Source: Levilactobacillus spicheri DSM 15429 (GTDB taxonomy: Bacteria; Bacillota; Bacilli; Lactobacillales; Lactobacillaceae). From it: a DNA stretch of 64,000 bases. The DNA is taken from NCBI RefSeq assembly GCF_001435095.1, contig NZ_AZFC01000012.1, positions 68,839 through 132,838 of the forward strand, given 5' to 3'. The notes under the pieces were generated by a model. The model did no database searches. It was not told the DNA's origin and saw only the letters and a list, made by a program, of their open reading frames with translations. Below are positions 17,080 to 25,479 of this stretch, in pieces (position 1 is the stretch's first letter; each line of letters opens with the position of its first letter). Position numbers and translations under genes: made by a program.

Positions 17080-18795
17080 TTAACGATTATTCGCGGCCAA
17101 TTGGTCGACCAACGCGCTTTCGGGCGTCACGAACACGGTCTTCTGACCGGTAAAGATGACGAACCCGGGCTTGGCACCATTGGGCTTATGAATCCGCTTG
17201 ACCGGCACGTAGTCCACCGGCACGGTACTCGATTCCCGCGCCTTACTGAAGTAGGCCGCGAGGTTGGCCGCCTCTAAGATGGTCTGCTCGCTGGGGTCGG
17301 CCGCGTGCACGATCACGTGGGACCCCGGCATGTCCTTCACGTGCAGCCAGATGTCCGTCCGCTTAGCGGTGTGCAGGGTCAACTTGTCGTTTTGCAGGTT
17401 GTTCTTCCCCACGGAGATCAGCGTGCCGTCACTGGCCGTAAACCGGTCGGGCTGGCTGATCTTTTGCTTCCGCTGCTTCTTGGCCTTCTTCTGGTGATCG
17501 TGATCGCGCAGGTAGCCGCCTTCTTGCAGTTCGAGCTTGATGTCGATCAAGTCCTTCGGGGCGGCCAGCTCGATCTGGGCCATGATGTTGTCGAAGTAGT
17601 CGACGTTGGCCTGGGTCTGTTGGATCTGTTCCGTCACGTAACTCACGGCGTTCTTGGCCTTCTGGTAGCGTTTAAAGTACTTTTGCGCGTTCTGATTGGG
17701 AGAGAGCTGGTTCGAGAGCGCAATCTTCAACGGCTTTTCGTTGTCGTAAAAGTTGGGCAGGGTCACCGAGGTATCCCCCCGGGTCAGCTGGTACAGGTAG
17801 GTGGTCAGCACCTCGCCCTTGATCCGGTACTCGTCGGCGTTCTCGGTGTCCGCCAGGGTCCGCTGAAGCTTCTTAAGCTTGTTGCGGTTCTTCTTGAGCT
17901 CGTTGCGCACCACGTGGATCAGAACGCTGCCTTGCTGCTGGACCCGGTCCCGTTCGGCCTTGTCCTGGTAGTAGGTGTCGAGTAAGCCACTCAGCGTCGT
18001 TGCCGGTTGCGTTTTCCCGTCCGTCGGATACGGAAAGGCCGTGAAGCTGGTCTTGCCCTTGGGCGAAATGGTCAACGTTGGCTGGGGCTCATCGAAGCCC
18101 GCAAAGAACGCCTGGAAATGGTGGGCCGCGTCACCGGGTTGGTGCAGGGCGGCCGCCAGCGCACTGGCGGTATCCTTGCCCAGCCCCTGATACTGTTGCT
18201 GCAGCGCGTGTGCCAAGACGTCGCGGTTCGGGTAGTCCCGAATCGTGTCCGTCAGGTCCTCCCGGGGCCCCTGGAAGGGGTCGTCGAGGTCCTGCTTGGG
18301 GGGCGTGATGTACAGGGCTCCGGGCAACAGCAGCCGGTAGCGGTTTTGGTCAGACCCCACGTGCTTGATGGCGTCGAGGATCTTGCCACTCTGCTGGTCG
18401 ACCAGAATCACGTTACTGTGCCGCGCCATGATCTCGATGATCAGGTGGAGTTCCTGCTGATCACCCAGCTCGTTGCGGGCGGTGAAGTGCAGGTGGACGA
18501 CCCGGTCGTTCGCCGCCTGGGTCACGTCCTTGAGGATGGCGCCCTGGAGGTACTTCCGGAGAATCATGGTGAAATTAGTGGGGACCGGCGGATTCACGTA
18601 AGGAATCTGGGTCTCTTGAATCCGCGCGTACGTCGGGTTCGCCGATAACAGAATCGGGTGGTTGTGCCCGTTGGCCCGGATGGTCAGCACCACTTCGTTC
18701 GCGTAGGGCTGGTTGATCTTGCTGACCCGCCCGGTCGCGACCGTTTGGCTGAGCTCATGAACCATCGCATGGGTAAAGGAACCGTCAAAGGACAT
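17080..18795 (-). CDS. rqcH: Rqc2 homologue RqcH (NFACT/fibronectin-binding family)
   Basis: 571 residues, the usual length. It acts in ribosome-associated quality control, recruiting tRNA-Ala to stalled 50S subunits to add alanine tails. Features are the N-terminal NFACT-N domain (SKINQPYANEVVLTIRANG), a central coiled coil with two helix-hairpin-helix-like stretches (about 280-430), and the C-terminal NFACT-R domain with VGKNNLQNDKLTLHTAK and DIWLHVKDMPGSHVI. The ATG at 18795 has GAAAGG ten bases upstream; the GTG three codons earlier is too close to it. A consensus promoter is at 18853-18881. Confidence 0.94.
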   Translation of the reverse strand: MSFDGSFTHAMVHELSQTVATGRVSKINQPYANEVVLTIRANGHNHPILLSANPTYARIQETQIPYVNPPVPTNFTMILRKYLQGAILKDVTQAANDRVVHLHFTARNELGDQQELHLIIEIMARHSNVILVDQQSGKILDAIKHVGSDQNRYRLLLPGALYITPPKQDLDDPFQGPREDLTDTIRDYPNRDVLAHALQQQYQGLGKDTASALAAALHQPGDAAHHFQAFFAGFDEPQPTLTISPKGKTSFTAFPYPTDGKTQPATTLSGLLDTYYQDKAERDRVQQQGSVLIHVVRNELKKNRNKLKKLQRTLADTENADEYRIKGEVLTTYLYQLTRGDTSVTLPNFYDNEKPLKIALSNQLSPNQNAQKYFKRYQKAKNAVSYVTEQIQQTQANVDYFDNIMAQIELAAPKDLIDIKLELQEGGYLRDHDHQKKAKKQRKQKISQPDRFTASDGTLISVGKNNLQNDKLTLHTAKRTDIWLHVKDMPGSHVIVHAADPSEQTILEAANLAAYFSKARESSTVPVDYVPVKRIHKPNGAKPGFVIFTGQKTVFVTPESALVDQLAANNR

Positions 18796-18852
18796 CTTCG
18801 TCACACCTTTCGTTTAAATCTTATTTATTCGGAAAAAGTCAACACAAAGCCA

Positions 18853-18881
18853 ATTATAACGGTAATAGTTGGGTTGTGCAA
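18853..18881 (-). promoter_or_regulatory. rqcH promoter
   Basis: On the minus strand TTGCAC, exactly 17 bases, TATAAT. Confidence 0.75.
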
Positions 18882-18930
18882 AGAACTTTCCTCGCGTTTT
18901 TAGGTCCCAAAAATGTCATGAAATTGTGGC

Positions 18931-18960
18931 TTGTGACGGGCAAGGGTACCGTTGTATAAT
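18931..18960 (+). promoter_or_regulatory. marR operon promoter
   Basis: TTGTGA, 18 bases, TATAAT, ending 24 bases before the marR ATG. Confidence 0.7.
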
Positions 18961-18983
18961 GCAACTAAAGGAGTGAGGTTGCC

Positions 18984-19415
18984 ATGAAATCAAGTTTAGC
19001 AGCGTTACTAACGGTCACCAAGGCCCAACAGGTGCTTCTCAAGCAACTGACCCGGGAGCACCAGTTAACGGTGGCCGAGTGGCAGTTACTCGACCAGATT
19101 GGTGAGGGGGCCAACACCCAGGAAGCCTTGGCAGAGGTCACCCGGTTAGACACCTCGACCCTCAGCCGGCAGCTCAAGGGCCTGGTCGCCAAAGACCTGG
19201 TCGCGAAGCAAGCCGTGGGGCGCGATAAGCGTCAGCTGATCTACACCATCACCACCTCGGGGAAAGCCACGGCGGAGGCCATGAACACCGCGTTCGAGGG
19301 CTTGTCCGATCAGGTCTTCGAACACTGGTCTGCCGACGAACGGAATTTGCTACAGATCCTCTTGAATCGTTTAGCCAAAAGCATGGACCGGCAACGTAAC
19401 TTGACGGCCAAATAA
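18984..19415 (+). CDS. MarR family transcriptional regulator
   Basis: 143 residues, typical of MarR winged-helix dimers. Recognition region: NTQEALAEVTRLDTSTLSRQLKGLVAKDLV, followed by the wing with the conserved GRDKRQLIYTIT. RBS AAAGGAG precedes the ATG. It leads a tight three-gene unit with an AlkP-superfamily phosphodiesterase and a UMF1-type transporter, both candidate targets. No clear dyad was found around its promoter. Confidence 0.92.
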   Translation: MKSSLAALLTVTKAQQVLLKQLTREHQLTVAEWQLLDQIGEGANTQEALAEVTRLDTSTLSRQLKGLVAKDLVAKQAVGRDKRQLIYTITTSGKATAEAMNTAFEGLSDQVFEHWSADERNLLQILLNRLAKSMDRQRNLTAK

Positions 19416-19432
19416 TCAGTAAGGAGTGACGT

Positions 19433-20719
19433 ATTATCTCGCAACGCTTAGTTGTCATTTCATTAGACGCGATGGGCAGTCGTGACCTGGATGAACACCT
19501 CGACGAGCTGCCGAATCTGCGGCGGCTGGTCGTGACCGGCACCCGGGTCCGCCAAGTGCGGGGCATCTACCCGACCCTGACGTACCCATCGCACACCACC
19601 ATCATCACGGGGCAGTATCCCCGCGAACACGGTATCGTGAACAATACCAAACGTCAATCCCAACGCCCATCGCCCGACTGGTACTGGTACCAGCGTGACG
19701 TCCAGGTGCCGACCCTGTACGACCTGGTCCGGCAACAGCACCAGAAGACCGCGGCCTTTCTCTGGCCGGTCACGGCGGGAAGTCGCATCAGCTACAATCT
19801 GGCCGAGATCTTCCCGAACCGCATCTGGACCAATCAGGTCTTGGTCTCCTTGAAGGCCAGCAGTCCGGCCTTCCTGTTGCGGATGAACCAGAAGTACGGA
19901 CACCTGCGCCGGGGCATCCAACAGCCCGAGCTGGATAACTTTATCACCGCCTGTGCCGTCGATACGTTGACCCATAAACGGCCCCAGTTGACCCTGATTC
20001 ACCTGGTCGACATGGACAGCATGCGGCACCGTTACGGGGTGCGCTCCGACGAAGCCATGGCGGCCCTGAAGCGCCTCGATGAGCGGGTCGGTCAACTGAT
20101 CGACGCGACCATCGCGGCGGGGACCTTCGGCGAGACCAACTTCGCCATTTTGGGGGACCACTACCAGATCAACGTCGACCACATGATCCACCTCAACCAG
20201 GCCTTCGCCGACCGCGGCTGGCTCACGCCGACCAAGGAGGGGACCGTCAAGCCGGACTGGCACGTCTGGGCCAAGTCCTGTGACGGCTGTACCTACGTGT
20301 ACACCCGCAACTTTGCGGACACGAAGCGCCTGCACGACTTGCTGACGCAGACCGAGGGGGTCGAACGCGTGCTGACCGGCCAAGAAGCCGCCGACCGGGG
20401 GGCCGACCCGACCTGTCAGTGGCTGGTCGAGGCGCAAGCCGGGTACTACTTTACCGACGAGACGCACCGGCCCGCGGTGGTCGAAGCCGTCGATCCGGCA
20501 AGTCTGGGTCAACCGGACCGGTACCACGGGGTCCACGGTTACGACCCGGACAAGCCGGGGTACACCACCACGCTGGTCTTAGCGGGACCGGCCATCAAGG
20601 GTGGGCACACCATCGAGCACGCCGACCTCATCGACGAGGCGCCGACGTTTGCCAAGCTCTTAGGGGTCACGTTCCCCGAACCGTTGCCCGGACACGCATT
20701 GTTGGAGGCCTTTAAGTAG
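19433..20719 (+). CDS. AlkP-superfamily nucleotide pyrophosphatase/phosphodiesterase, probable AUU start
   Basis: About 428 residues. The first metal-binding Asp is in VISLDAMGSRD, and the nucleophile Thr region is YPSHTTIITGQYPREHG. Further metal ligands are in HLVDMDSMRHRYG, LGDHYQIN and VHGYDPDKPGYTT. The earliest ATG (19472) would remove the first Asp. Upstream in frame there is a TGA at 19427-19429 and then only CGT, ATT, ATC and sense codons that are not starts. ATT at 19433 has AAGGAG exactly six bases upstream, so I infer an AUU start, known from infC and pcnB but rare. It cleaves phosphodiester or pyrophosphate bonds by family analogy; substrate unknown. The following gene starts the base after its stop. 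Confidence 0.88.
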   Translation: MISQRLVVISLDAMGSRDLDEHLDELPNLRRLVVTGTRVRQVRGIYPTLTYPSHTTIITGQYPREHGIVNNTKRQSQRPSPDWYWYQRDVQVPTLYDLVRQQHQKTAAFLWPVTAGSRISYNLAEIFPNRIWTNQVLVSLKASSPAFLLRMNQKYGHLRRGIQQPELDNFITACAVDTLTHKRPQLTLIHLVDMDSMRHRYGVRSDEAMAALKRLDERVGQLIDATIAAGTFGETNFAILGDHYQINVDHMIHLNQAFADRGWLTPTKEGTVKPDWHVWAKSCDGCTYVYTRNFADTKRLHDLLTQTEGVERVLTGQEAADRGADPTCQWLVEAQAGYYFTDETHRPAVVEAVDPASLGQPDRYHGVHGYDPDKPGYTTTLVLAGPAIKGGHTIEHADLIDEAPTFAKLLGVTFPEPLPGHALLEAFK

Positions 20720-21967
20720 ATGAAGTTAACGAAAGAACAGTGGAGTTGGGTCTTTTATGACTGGGCCAACTCCGGATACGGCATCATCGTCACCACCGCC
20801 GTCTTGCCGATCTACTTCAAGACGGTCGCCCAGGCCAGCGGCGTCACCGCCGCGAACGCCACGGCCTTCTGGGGATACGCCAACAGCGTCGGCACCTTGC
20901 TGGTCGCCTTACTGGCCCCGTTCTTAGGGGCCCTGGCGGATTATCAGGGGTTCAAGAAACGCCTGCTGGTAGCCTTTACCACGCTGGGCATGGTCATGAC
21001 CCTGGGGTTAGCGCTGCTCCCCAGCAGTCAGTGGCAGTGGCTCTTAGTCATCTACGTCCTGTCGGTCCTCGGCTATTCGGGCGGGAACCTCTTCTACGAC
21101 AGCTTCCTGACCGACGTGAGCGGGGACGCGCAGATGGACCGCATCTCCAGCGTGGGGTACGGCTTCGGCTATCTCGGCGGCGTCATCGCCTTCATCCTCT
21201 TCATGGTCCTCGAGTTCACCAACGGCTTCGGGCGCCTGTCGAGCCTGGCCGTGGCGCGCTGGGGTTTCGTACTGGCCGCCGTCTGGTGGGTCATCTTCTT
21301 CGTGCCGATCGTGAAAAACGTCCACCAGCGCCACGCCCTGACCAGTCCCGGCGCACCATTGCGTCAAAGCTGGTCGCGGGTCTGGCAGACCATCGCGCAC
21401 CTGCGCCAACACAAATACTTAGCCTGGTTCTTACTGGCCTACTTCTGTTACATCGACGGGGTCGACACCATCTTCACCATGGCGACCTCCATCGGACTCG
21501 ATATCGGCATCACCAGCACGACGTTGATCATGGTGCTGCTGGTCGTCCAACTGGTGGCGTTCCCGTTCTCCATTCTCTACGGCTGGCTGGCCAGCAAGAC
21601 CAGCGCCCGCACCGGGATCCTACTAGCCATCGTGGTGTACTTACTGATCTGCTTGGACGCCTTACGCCTCCACACGGTCACCGATTTTTGGGTCTTGGCC
21701 GTATTGGTTGGGACCAGTCAAGGGGGGATTCAGGCCCTTTCTCGGTCCTACTTCGGTCGCATCGTTCCCAAGGACCGGTCCAGTGAATTCTTTGGTTTCT
21801 ACAACATCTTGGGCAAGTTCTCCGCCGTTTTGGGACCCATCCTGGTCGGGGTGGTCACCCAGCTGACGGGTCAATCCCGAATCGGTGCGGCTTCGCTGGC
21901 CATTCTGTTTGTCCTGGGGTTGGTTATTTTTGGAGCGCTTCCAAAGGATGCCGCGGACAATTCCTAG
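20720..21967 (+). CDS. MFS transporter, UMF1/Atg22 type
   Basis: 415 residues with about 12 membrane helices. The N-terminus WSWVFYDWANSGYGIIVTTAVLPIYF is the hallmark of the UMF1 (vacuole effluxer Atg22-like) family. Other features are GALADYQGFKKR, GYSGGNLFYDSFLTDVS and GGIQALSRSYFGRIVPKDRSSEFFGFYN. Family members are presumed effluxers of amino acids or small metabolites; substrate unknown. Its ATG follows directly after the phosphodiesterase stop, so the two are translationally coupled. The RBS AGG lies inside the upstream 3' end. Confidence 0.9.
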   Translation: MKLTKEQWSWVFYDWANSGYGIIVTTAVLPIYFKTVAQASGVTAANATAFWGYANSVGTLLVALLAPFLGALADYQGFKKRLLVAFTTLGMVMTLGLALLPSSQWQWLLVIYVLSVLGYSGGNLFYDSFLTDVSGDAQMDRISSVGYGFGYLGGVIAFILFMVLEFTNGFGRLSSLAVARWGFVLAAVWWVIFFVPIVKNVHQRHALTSPGAPLRQSWSRVWQTIAHLRQHKYLAWFLLAYFCYIDGVDTIFTMATSIGLDIGITSTTLIMVLLVVQLVAFPFSILYGWLASKTSARTGILLAIVVYLLICLDALRLHTVTDFWVLAVLVGTSQGGIQALSRSYFGRIVPKDRSSEFFGFYNILGKFSAVLGPILVGVVTQLTGQSRIGAASLAILFVLGLVIFGALPKDAADNS

Positions 21968-22030
21968 TGGTTCCGGGGTTTTTATGGTATTCTAGTGGGT
22001 ACAACGAAAGATAAAAAGTGGGTGTAATAC

Positions 22031-22897
22031 ATGAAGATTGCTGTGGTCACCGATAGTACCAGCTATTTGTCCGCAGAAGAAGTCGAACGATACCATATCC
22101 ATGTCGTTCCCATTCCGGTGATCATTGATGGTCGCTCCTATGACGAAGGCGTTGATATTTCGACGGGCGAATTCTACGATTGGCTGCGTAACTCCAAGTC
22201 GTTTCCAAGCACCTCTCAGCCACCACTGGGGGAGATGATCAACCTCTACAACCAGTTAGCTGATGAGGGGTACGACACGGTGATTAGTATCCATCTGGCC
22301 AGCACCATTTCTGGGTTTGTTAACCAGTTGAAGAACATTGCGCCGACCATTGAAAATATTCGGGTCATCCCGTATGACTCGCAAATTACGGTAAAACTAA
22401 TGGGCTACCTGGCCATCGAGGCCTCCCGGATGGCCGACAAGGGCGCCACGCCCGAAGAGATCATTGCCCGGCTGGACGACTTACGGTCGACTATCGGGGA
22501 ATACTTCGTGGTGGACGACCTGCAGAACCTGGTCCGCGGGGGCCGGCTGTCCAACGCCTCGGCCTTCATCGGCAGTGTCCTGCGCATCAAGCCGCTCCTG
22601 ACGTTTGACGACGACACGCACGAGATCGTGGCCTTCGAGAAGGTCCGGTCCCGCAAGAAGGCGCTGGCCCGGGTGGAACAGCTCTTCGTGGAGGCCCAAG
22701 CCAAGGTGGACTACCCGTTGCGGGCGTTGATCATCGACGCCAACGACGAGGAGGGTGGTCAGGCCTGGGCGGACAAAATTGCCGCCCAGTACCCGGACAT
22801 TCCGATCGAGCGGTCCTACTTCGGACCCGTGATTGGGGCGCACCTGGGCGAAAAGGCCCTGGCCTTAGCCTGGTTAAAGGACTTCGACCGCGCTTAA
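22031..22897 (+). CDS. DegV family fatty-acid-binding protein
   Basis: 288 residues, standard DegV/FakB length. The N-terminus IAVVTDSTSYLSAEEVERYHIHVVPIP, TSQPPLGE and the FVVDDLQNLVRGGRLSNASAFIGSVLRIKPLL segment are diagnostic. FakB proteins present fatty acids to the FakA kinase; lactobacilli carry several DegV paralogues, so this one may bind a different lipid. RBS AAGTGGGTG precedes the ATG. It is a single-gene unit closed by a terminator. Confidence 0.95.
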   Translation: MKIAVVTDSTSYLSAEEVERYHIHVVPIPVIIDGRSYDEGVDISTGEFYDWLRNSKSFPSTSQPPLGEMINLYNQLADEGYDTVISIHLASTISGFVNQLKNIAPTIENIRVIPYDSQITVKLMGYLAIEASRMADKGATPEEIIARLDDLRSTIGEYFVVDDLQNLVRGGRLSNASAFIGSVLRIKPLLTFDDDTHEIVAFEKVRSRKKALARVEQLFVEAQAKVDYPLRALIIDANDEEGGQAWADKIAAQYPDIPIERSYFGPVIGAHLGEKALALAWLKDFDRA

Positions 22898-22910
22898 AGC
22901 TCAAACGCAC

Positions 22911-22958
22911 GACGCGTCATCACTGGAAAGAGGTTTCCGGTGGTGACGCGTCTTTTTT
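22911..22958 (+). terminator. terminator after degV-family gene
   Basis: GACGCGTCATCAC pairs with GTGGTGACGCGTC with a single offset; T-run of six. Confidence 0.85.
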
Positions 22959-23097
22959 GACCGCGGGTAAGCTGTCCGGACTGGTCCCCAATAGGCCGAA
23001 CCATTCGGCGGGTCGGTCTAATTCACTGGGGAAAAGTTAGGCGAAACGGTGTACAAATCTAACGAGTGTGGTAAGGTGGTTATTGTAATTAAATTTA

Positions 23098-23211
23098 CGG
23101 AGTAGGCAATCAGGCGTCAAGTGCCGGTGGAACGCAATGTGAACACCGGACGAAGGGCAAGTGGCCCGCGATCTGATTACCGCATTGGCCGCAGGAATGT
23201 GGGCAACTCCC
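23098..23211 (+). promoter_or_regulatory. THF (folT-type) riboswitch
   Basis: Matches the tetrahydrofolate riboswitch layout. P1 is GGAGT (23099-23103) with ACTCC (23206-23210). P2 is AATCAG (23108-23113) with CTGATT (23173-23178). P3 is CCGGTG (23124-23129) with CACCGG (23144-23149). A GGGC/GCCC helix (23155-23158 with 23164-23167) follows the conserved CGAAG. The conserved GCGTCAAGTG after P2 and ACCGC after the second P2 strand are present. No terminator follows, so control is translational. The last CTCC can pair with either P1 or the folT RBS AGGAG four bases on. Confidence 0.9.
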
Positions 23212-23227
23212 TTAGGAGATGTCGAAA

Positions 23228-23761
23228 TTGAAGACGATGGCAAGAACCCAGCTCCCGAAGCTGGACACGTTGAGTATGGTGACGATGGGATTACTGATGG
23301 CGGTGCAACTGGTCTTGAGCCGGTTCACGATTGGCAATCAGTTTATCCGGTTGAGTTTCACCTTTCTGGTAGTCGCGCTGATTGCCCGGTGGTTCGGTCC
23401 CTGGTGGGGCATGCTGACCGCGGCGGTCGTGGATATCGTGGGCACGCTGTTGACGGGGAATCCGTACTTTGTCGGGTTTACCGTCTCCGCCGTCTTGGGC
23501 TCGCTGATCTACGCGCTGTTCTTGTATCAGCACCCCGTCAGCTGGCCACGGCTGATCATCGCACAGGTGCTGATCGCCTTACTGGTCAACACGGTCCTGA
23601 ACACGCTGTGGCTGACCATCATGTACCAGACGCCATTCTGGGCGTTACTGCCGATGCGCCTCTTGAAACAGGCCATCGTTTCGCCGATTCAAATCGTGTT
23701 GCTGTACCTCTTGTTTAAGAGCCACGTGACGCAAACGATTTACCACCGGCTGACCCGTTAA
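23228..23761 (+). CDS. folT: folate ECF transporter S component
   Basis: About 177 residues with six membrane helices. Conserved features are the N-terminal Ala/Thr-rich helix, FIRLSFTFLVVALIARWFGPWWGMLTAAVVDIVG and the NTLWL...P region typical of FolT. It captures folate and works with the shared EcfA1A2T energising module encoded elsewhere. I chose TTG at 23228 because AGGAG is nine bases upstream; the ATG at 23219 abuts the AGGAG and the ATG at 23237 is 18 bases away. Control by the THF riboswitch fits its role. Confidence 0.93.
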   Translation: MKTMARTQLPKLDTLSMVTMGLLMAVQLVLSRFTIGNQFIRLSFTFLVVALIARWFGPWWGMLTAAVVDIVGTLLTGNPYFVGFTVSAVLGSLIYALFLYQHPVSWPRLIIAQVLIALLVNTVLNTLWLTIMYQTPFWALLPMRLLKQAIVSPIQIVLLYLLFKSHVTQTIYHRLTR

Positions 23762-23770
23762 TGAGTAACC

Positions 23771-23803
23771 AGGGTTTGGGACCACGGTCCCGGGCCCTTT
23801 TTT
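23771..23803 (+). terminator. terminator after folT
   Basis: GGGTTTGGGACC pairs with GGTCCCGGGCCC with wobble pairs, then T6. Confidence 0.85.
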
Positions 23804-24013
23804 AATGCCTTGGCCGGTGACCCACCGGACCTTAACGGGCAACCAGCACCACCACGTTAAATACCAATCATTTGCCCGGTTAACCGAGGCCAGTAAGCTT
23901 ACCGACCTTAATTTTTTTTAGCGTTCGGGCGGGGAGGCTTGTCTTTCGGCCGAAACTCCGTTATAACAACGTTAGGATTAACATTATGGGAGTTTGATTT
24001 CAGGGGGATATTC

Positions 24014-24445
24014 ATGAAACGCTTAATGCAACTCTACTATCGATATAAAGACGTCCTGGCCTACCTGATTTTCGGGGGGCTGACCACCTTAGTCAACCTG
24101 GTGGTCTTCTTCGTGACTGTCACGCTGGGGGGCTGGAACTACCAAGTCGGCAACGTTTTGGCCTGGTTCCTCTCCGTCCTCTTTGCCTACGTGACCAACC
24201 GCGTGTGGGTCTTCCACTCCCATTTCACGACACTGCGCGCCCTGGGGCAAGAAACGTTCCGCTTCTTCTCCGCCCGGGCCGCCACGCTGGTGCTCGACGT
24301 TGGCATCATGTGGATCGGGGTCTCACTCCTGCAACAAAATGAGATGCTGACGAAACTAGTCGATCAAGTGGTCGTGGTGGTTGCCAACTACTTCTTCAGT
24401 AAATGGTTTGTGTTCACGAAATCTAAGGCGGCAGCCAAAGAGTAA
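24014..24445 (+). CDS. GtrA family membrane protein
   Basis: 143 residues with four membrane helices. GtrA-type motifs are LIFGGLTTLVNLVVFF in helix 1, FLSVLFAYVTNRVWVF in helix 2 and VANYFFSKWFVF at the C-terminus. Family members are thought to flip or present undecaprenyl-linked sugars for cell-wall glycosylation. I chose the ATG at 24014 with GGGGGA upstream; an in-frame upstream extension lacks family similarity. No glycosyltransferase partner is adjacent. Confidence 0.88.
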   Translation: MKRLMQLYYRYKDVLAYLIFGGLTTLVNLVVFFVTVTLGGWNYQVGNVLAWFLSVLFAYVTNRVWVFHSHFTTLRALGQETFRFFSARAATLVLDVGIMWIGVSLLQQNEMLTKLVDQVVVVVANYFFSKWFVFTKSKAAAKE

Positions 24446-24452
24446 TCCAGTC

Positions 24453-24480
24453 GGTCCGGGCTTTGTGCTCGGGCCTTTTT
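24453..24480 (+). terminator. terminator after gtrA-family gene
   Basis: GGTCCGGGC pairs with GCTCGGGCC around TTTGT, followed by T5. Confidence 0.75.
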
Positions 24481-24561
24481 AATTGCCCGGCCACCAAACG
24501 AACCATTGCGCCCGCGGCCCAAGTGGCCTACAGTGAGACCAGACCACTTATCTGAGGAGGA

Positions 24562-25428
24562 ATGACTTTGCAATCAGTTACGTTGAATAACGGCGTTCAG
24601 ATGCCCCAGGAGGGCTTCGGCGTCTATCAGATTCACGACGCCGCCACCTGTCAGCAGGCCGTCCTGAGCGCGCTTGAGGCCGGGTACCGGTCCATCGACA
24701 CCGCCCAAGCTTACGGCAACGAGGCCGCGGTCGGGGCGGCCTTACAGCAGAGTTCCGTGGACCGGCACGACATCTTTTTGACCAGTAAGATCTGGCTGTC
24801 GAATTACGGGTACGAAGCGGCCAAGGCGTCCATCGACGAGTCCCTCAAGAAGCTGCAAACCGACTACCTCGACTTGATGCTGCTCCACCAGCCGTACTGC
24901 GACGTCTACGGCGCCTACCGCGCGCTGGAGGAAGCCTACGATGCCGGTAAGATTCGCGCCATCGGGGTCTCTAACTTCTACCCGGACCGCTTGGTGGACC
25001 TGGCACTGAACGCGCGCATCGTGCCAGCTGTCAACCAGGTCGAGACCCACGTCTTTGACCAGCAAGTCGCCGCCACGCAGGTCATGGCCAAGTACGGGGT
25101 GCAGATTGAAGCCTGGGCGCCACTGGCAGAAGGGGCCCACGACCTCTTTACCCAGCCGGTCCTGACGCGTATCGGGCGGGCTCACCAGAAGACGGCGGCC
25201 CAAGTCGCCTTACGCTACCTGCTGCAGCGCGGCGTGGTCATCATTCCCAAGTCCACCCACGCCGACCGGATCGCCGAGAACCTGGCTATCTGGGACTTCA
25301 CGTTATCACCTACAGAACTGGACCAGATTCGGGCGCTGGATACCGGCAAGAGCGTCTTCTTAGACCACCGGGATCCCGCCACGGTCGAGGAGTTCGTGGG
25401 GCCGCGCCAAGCTAACAACCACTATTAA
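24562..25428 (+). CDS. aldo/keto reductase
   Basis: 288 residues, NADPH-dependent oxidoreductase with the catalytic tetrad Asp46, Tyr51, Lys76 and His109 (SIDTAQAYGNE, LTSKIW, LLHQPY). The cofactor-binding IPKSTHADRIAENL segment is near the C-terminus. Similar to 2,5-diketo-gluconate or glyoxal/methylglyoxal reductases of lactobacilli; substrate not predictable. RBS GAGGAGG precedes the ATG. A close relative lies at 54947 in the redox island. Confidence 0.94.
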   Translation: MTLQSVTLNNGVQMPQEGFGVYQIHDAATCQQAVLSALEAGYRSIDTAQAYGNEAAVGAALQQSSVDRHDIFLTSKIWLSNYGYEAAKASIDESLKKLQTDYLDLMLLHQPYCDVYGAYRALEEAYDAGKIRAIGVSNFYPDRLVDLALNARIVPAVNQVETHVFDQQVAATQVMAKYGVQIEAWAPLAEGAHDLFTQPVLTRIGRAHQKTAAQVALRYLLQRGVVIIPKSTHADRIAENLAIWDFTLSPTELDQIRALDTGKSVFLDHRDPATVEEFVGPRQANNHY

Positions 25429-25472
25429 AATAGACGTGCCCAGCGGTGGTCGCCACTGGGCACGTCTATTTA
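25428..25472. terminator. bidirectional terminator
   Basis: AAATAGACGTGCCCAG and its near-exact complement around a short paired loop, between convergent aldo/keto reductase and VanZ genes. Confidence 0.9.
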
Positions 25473-25479
25473 GGTGTTC

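Noticed and set aside
18007-18648. 213-codon open frame on the plus strand
   Set aside because: Antisense shadow of rqcH with no family features.
19463-20536. 357-codon open frame on the minus strand
   Set aside because: Exact antisense of the phosphodiesterase gene; long antisense frames are expected in GC-rich coding DNA. No RBS, and the residues are low-complexity with no motif.
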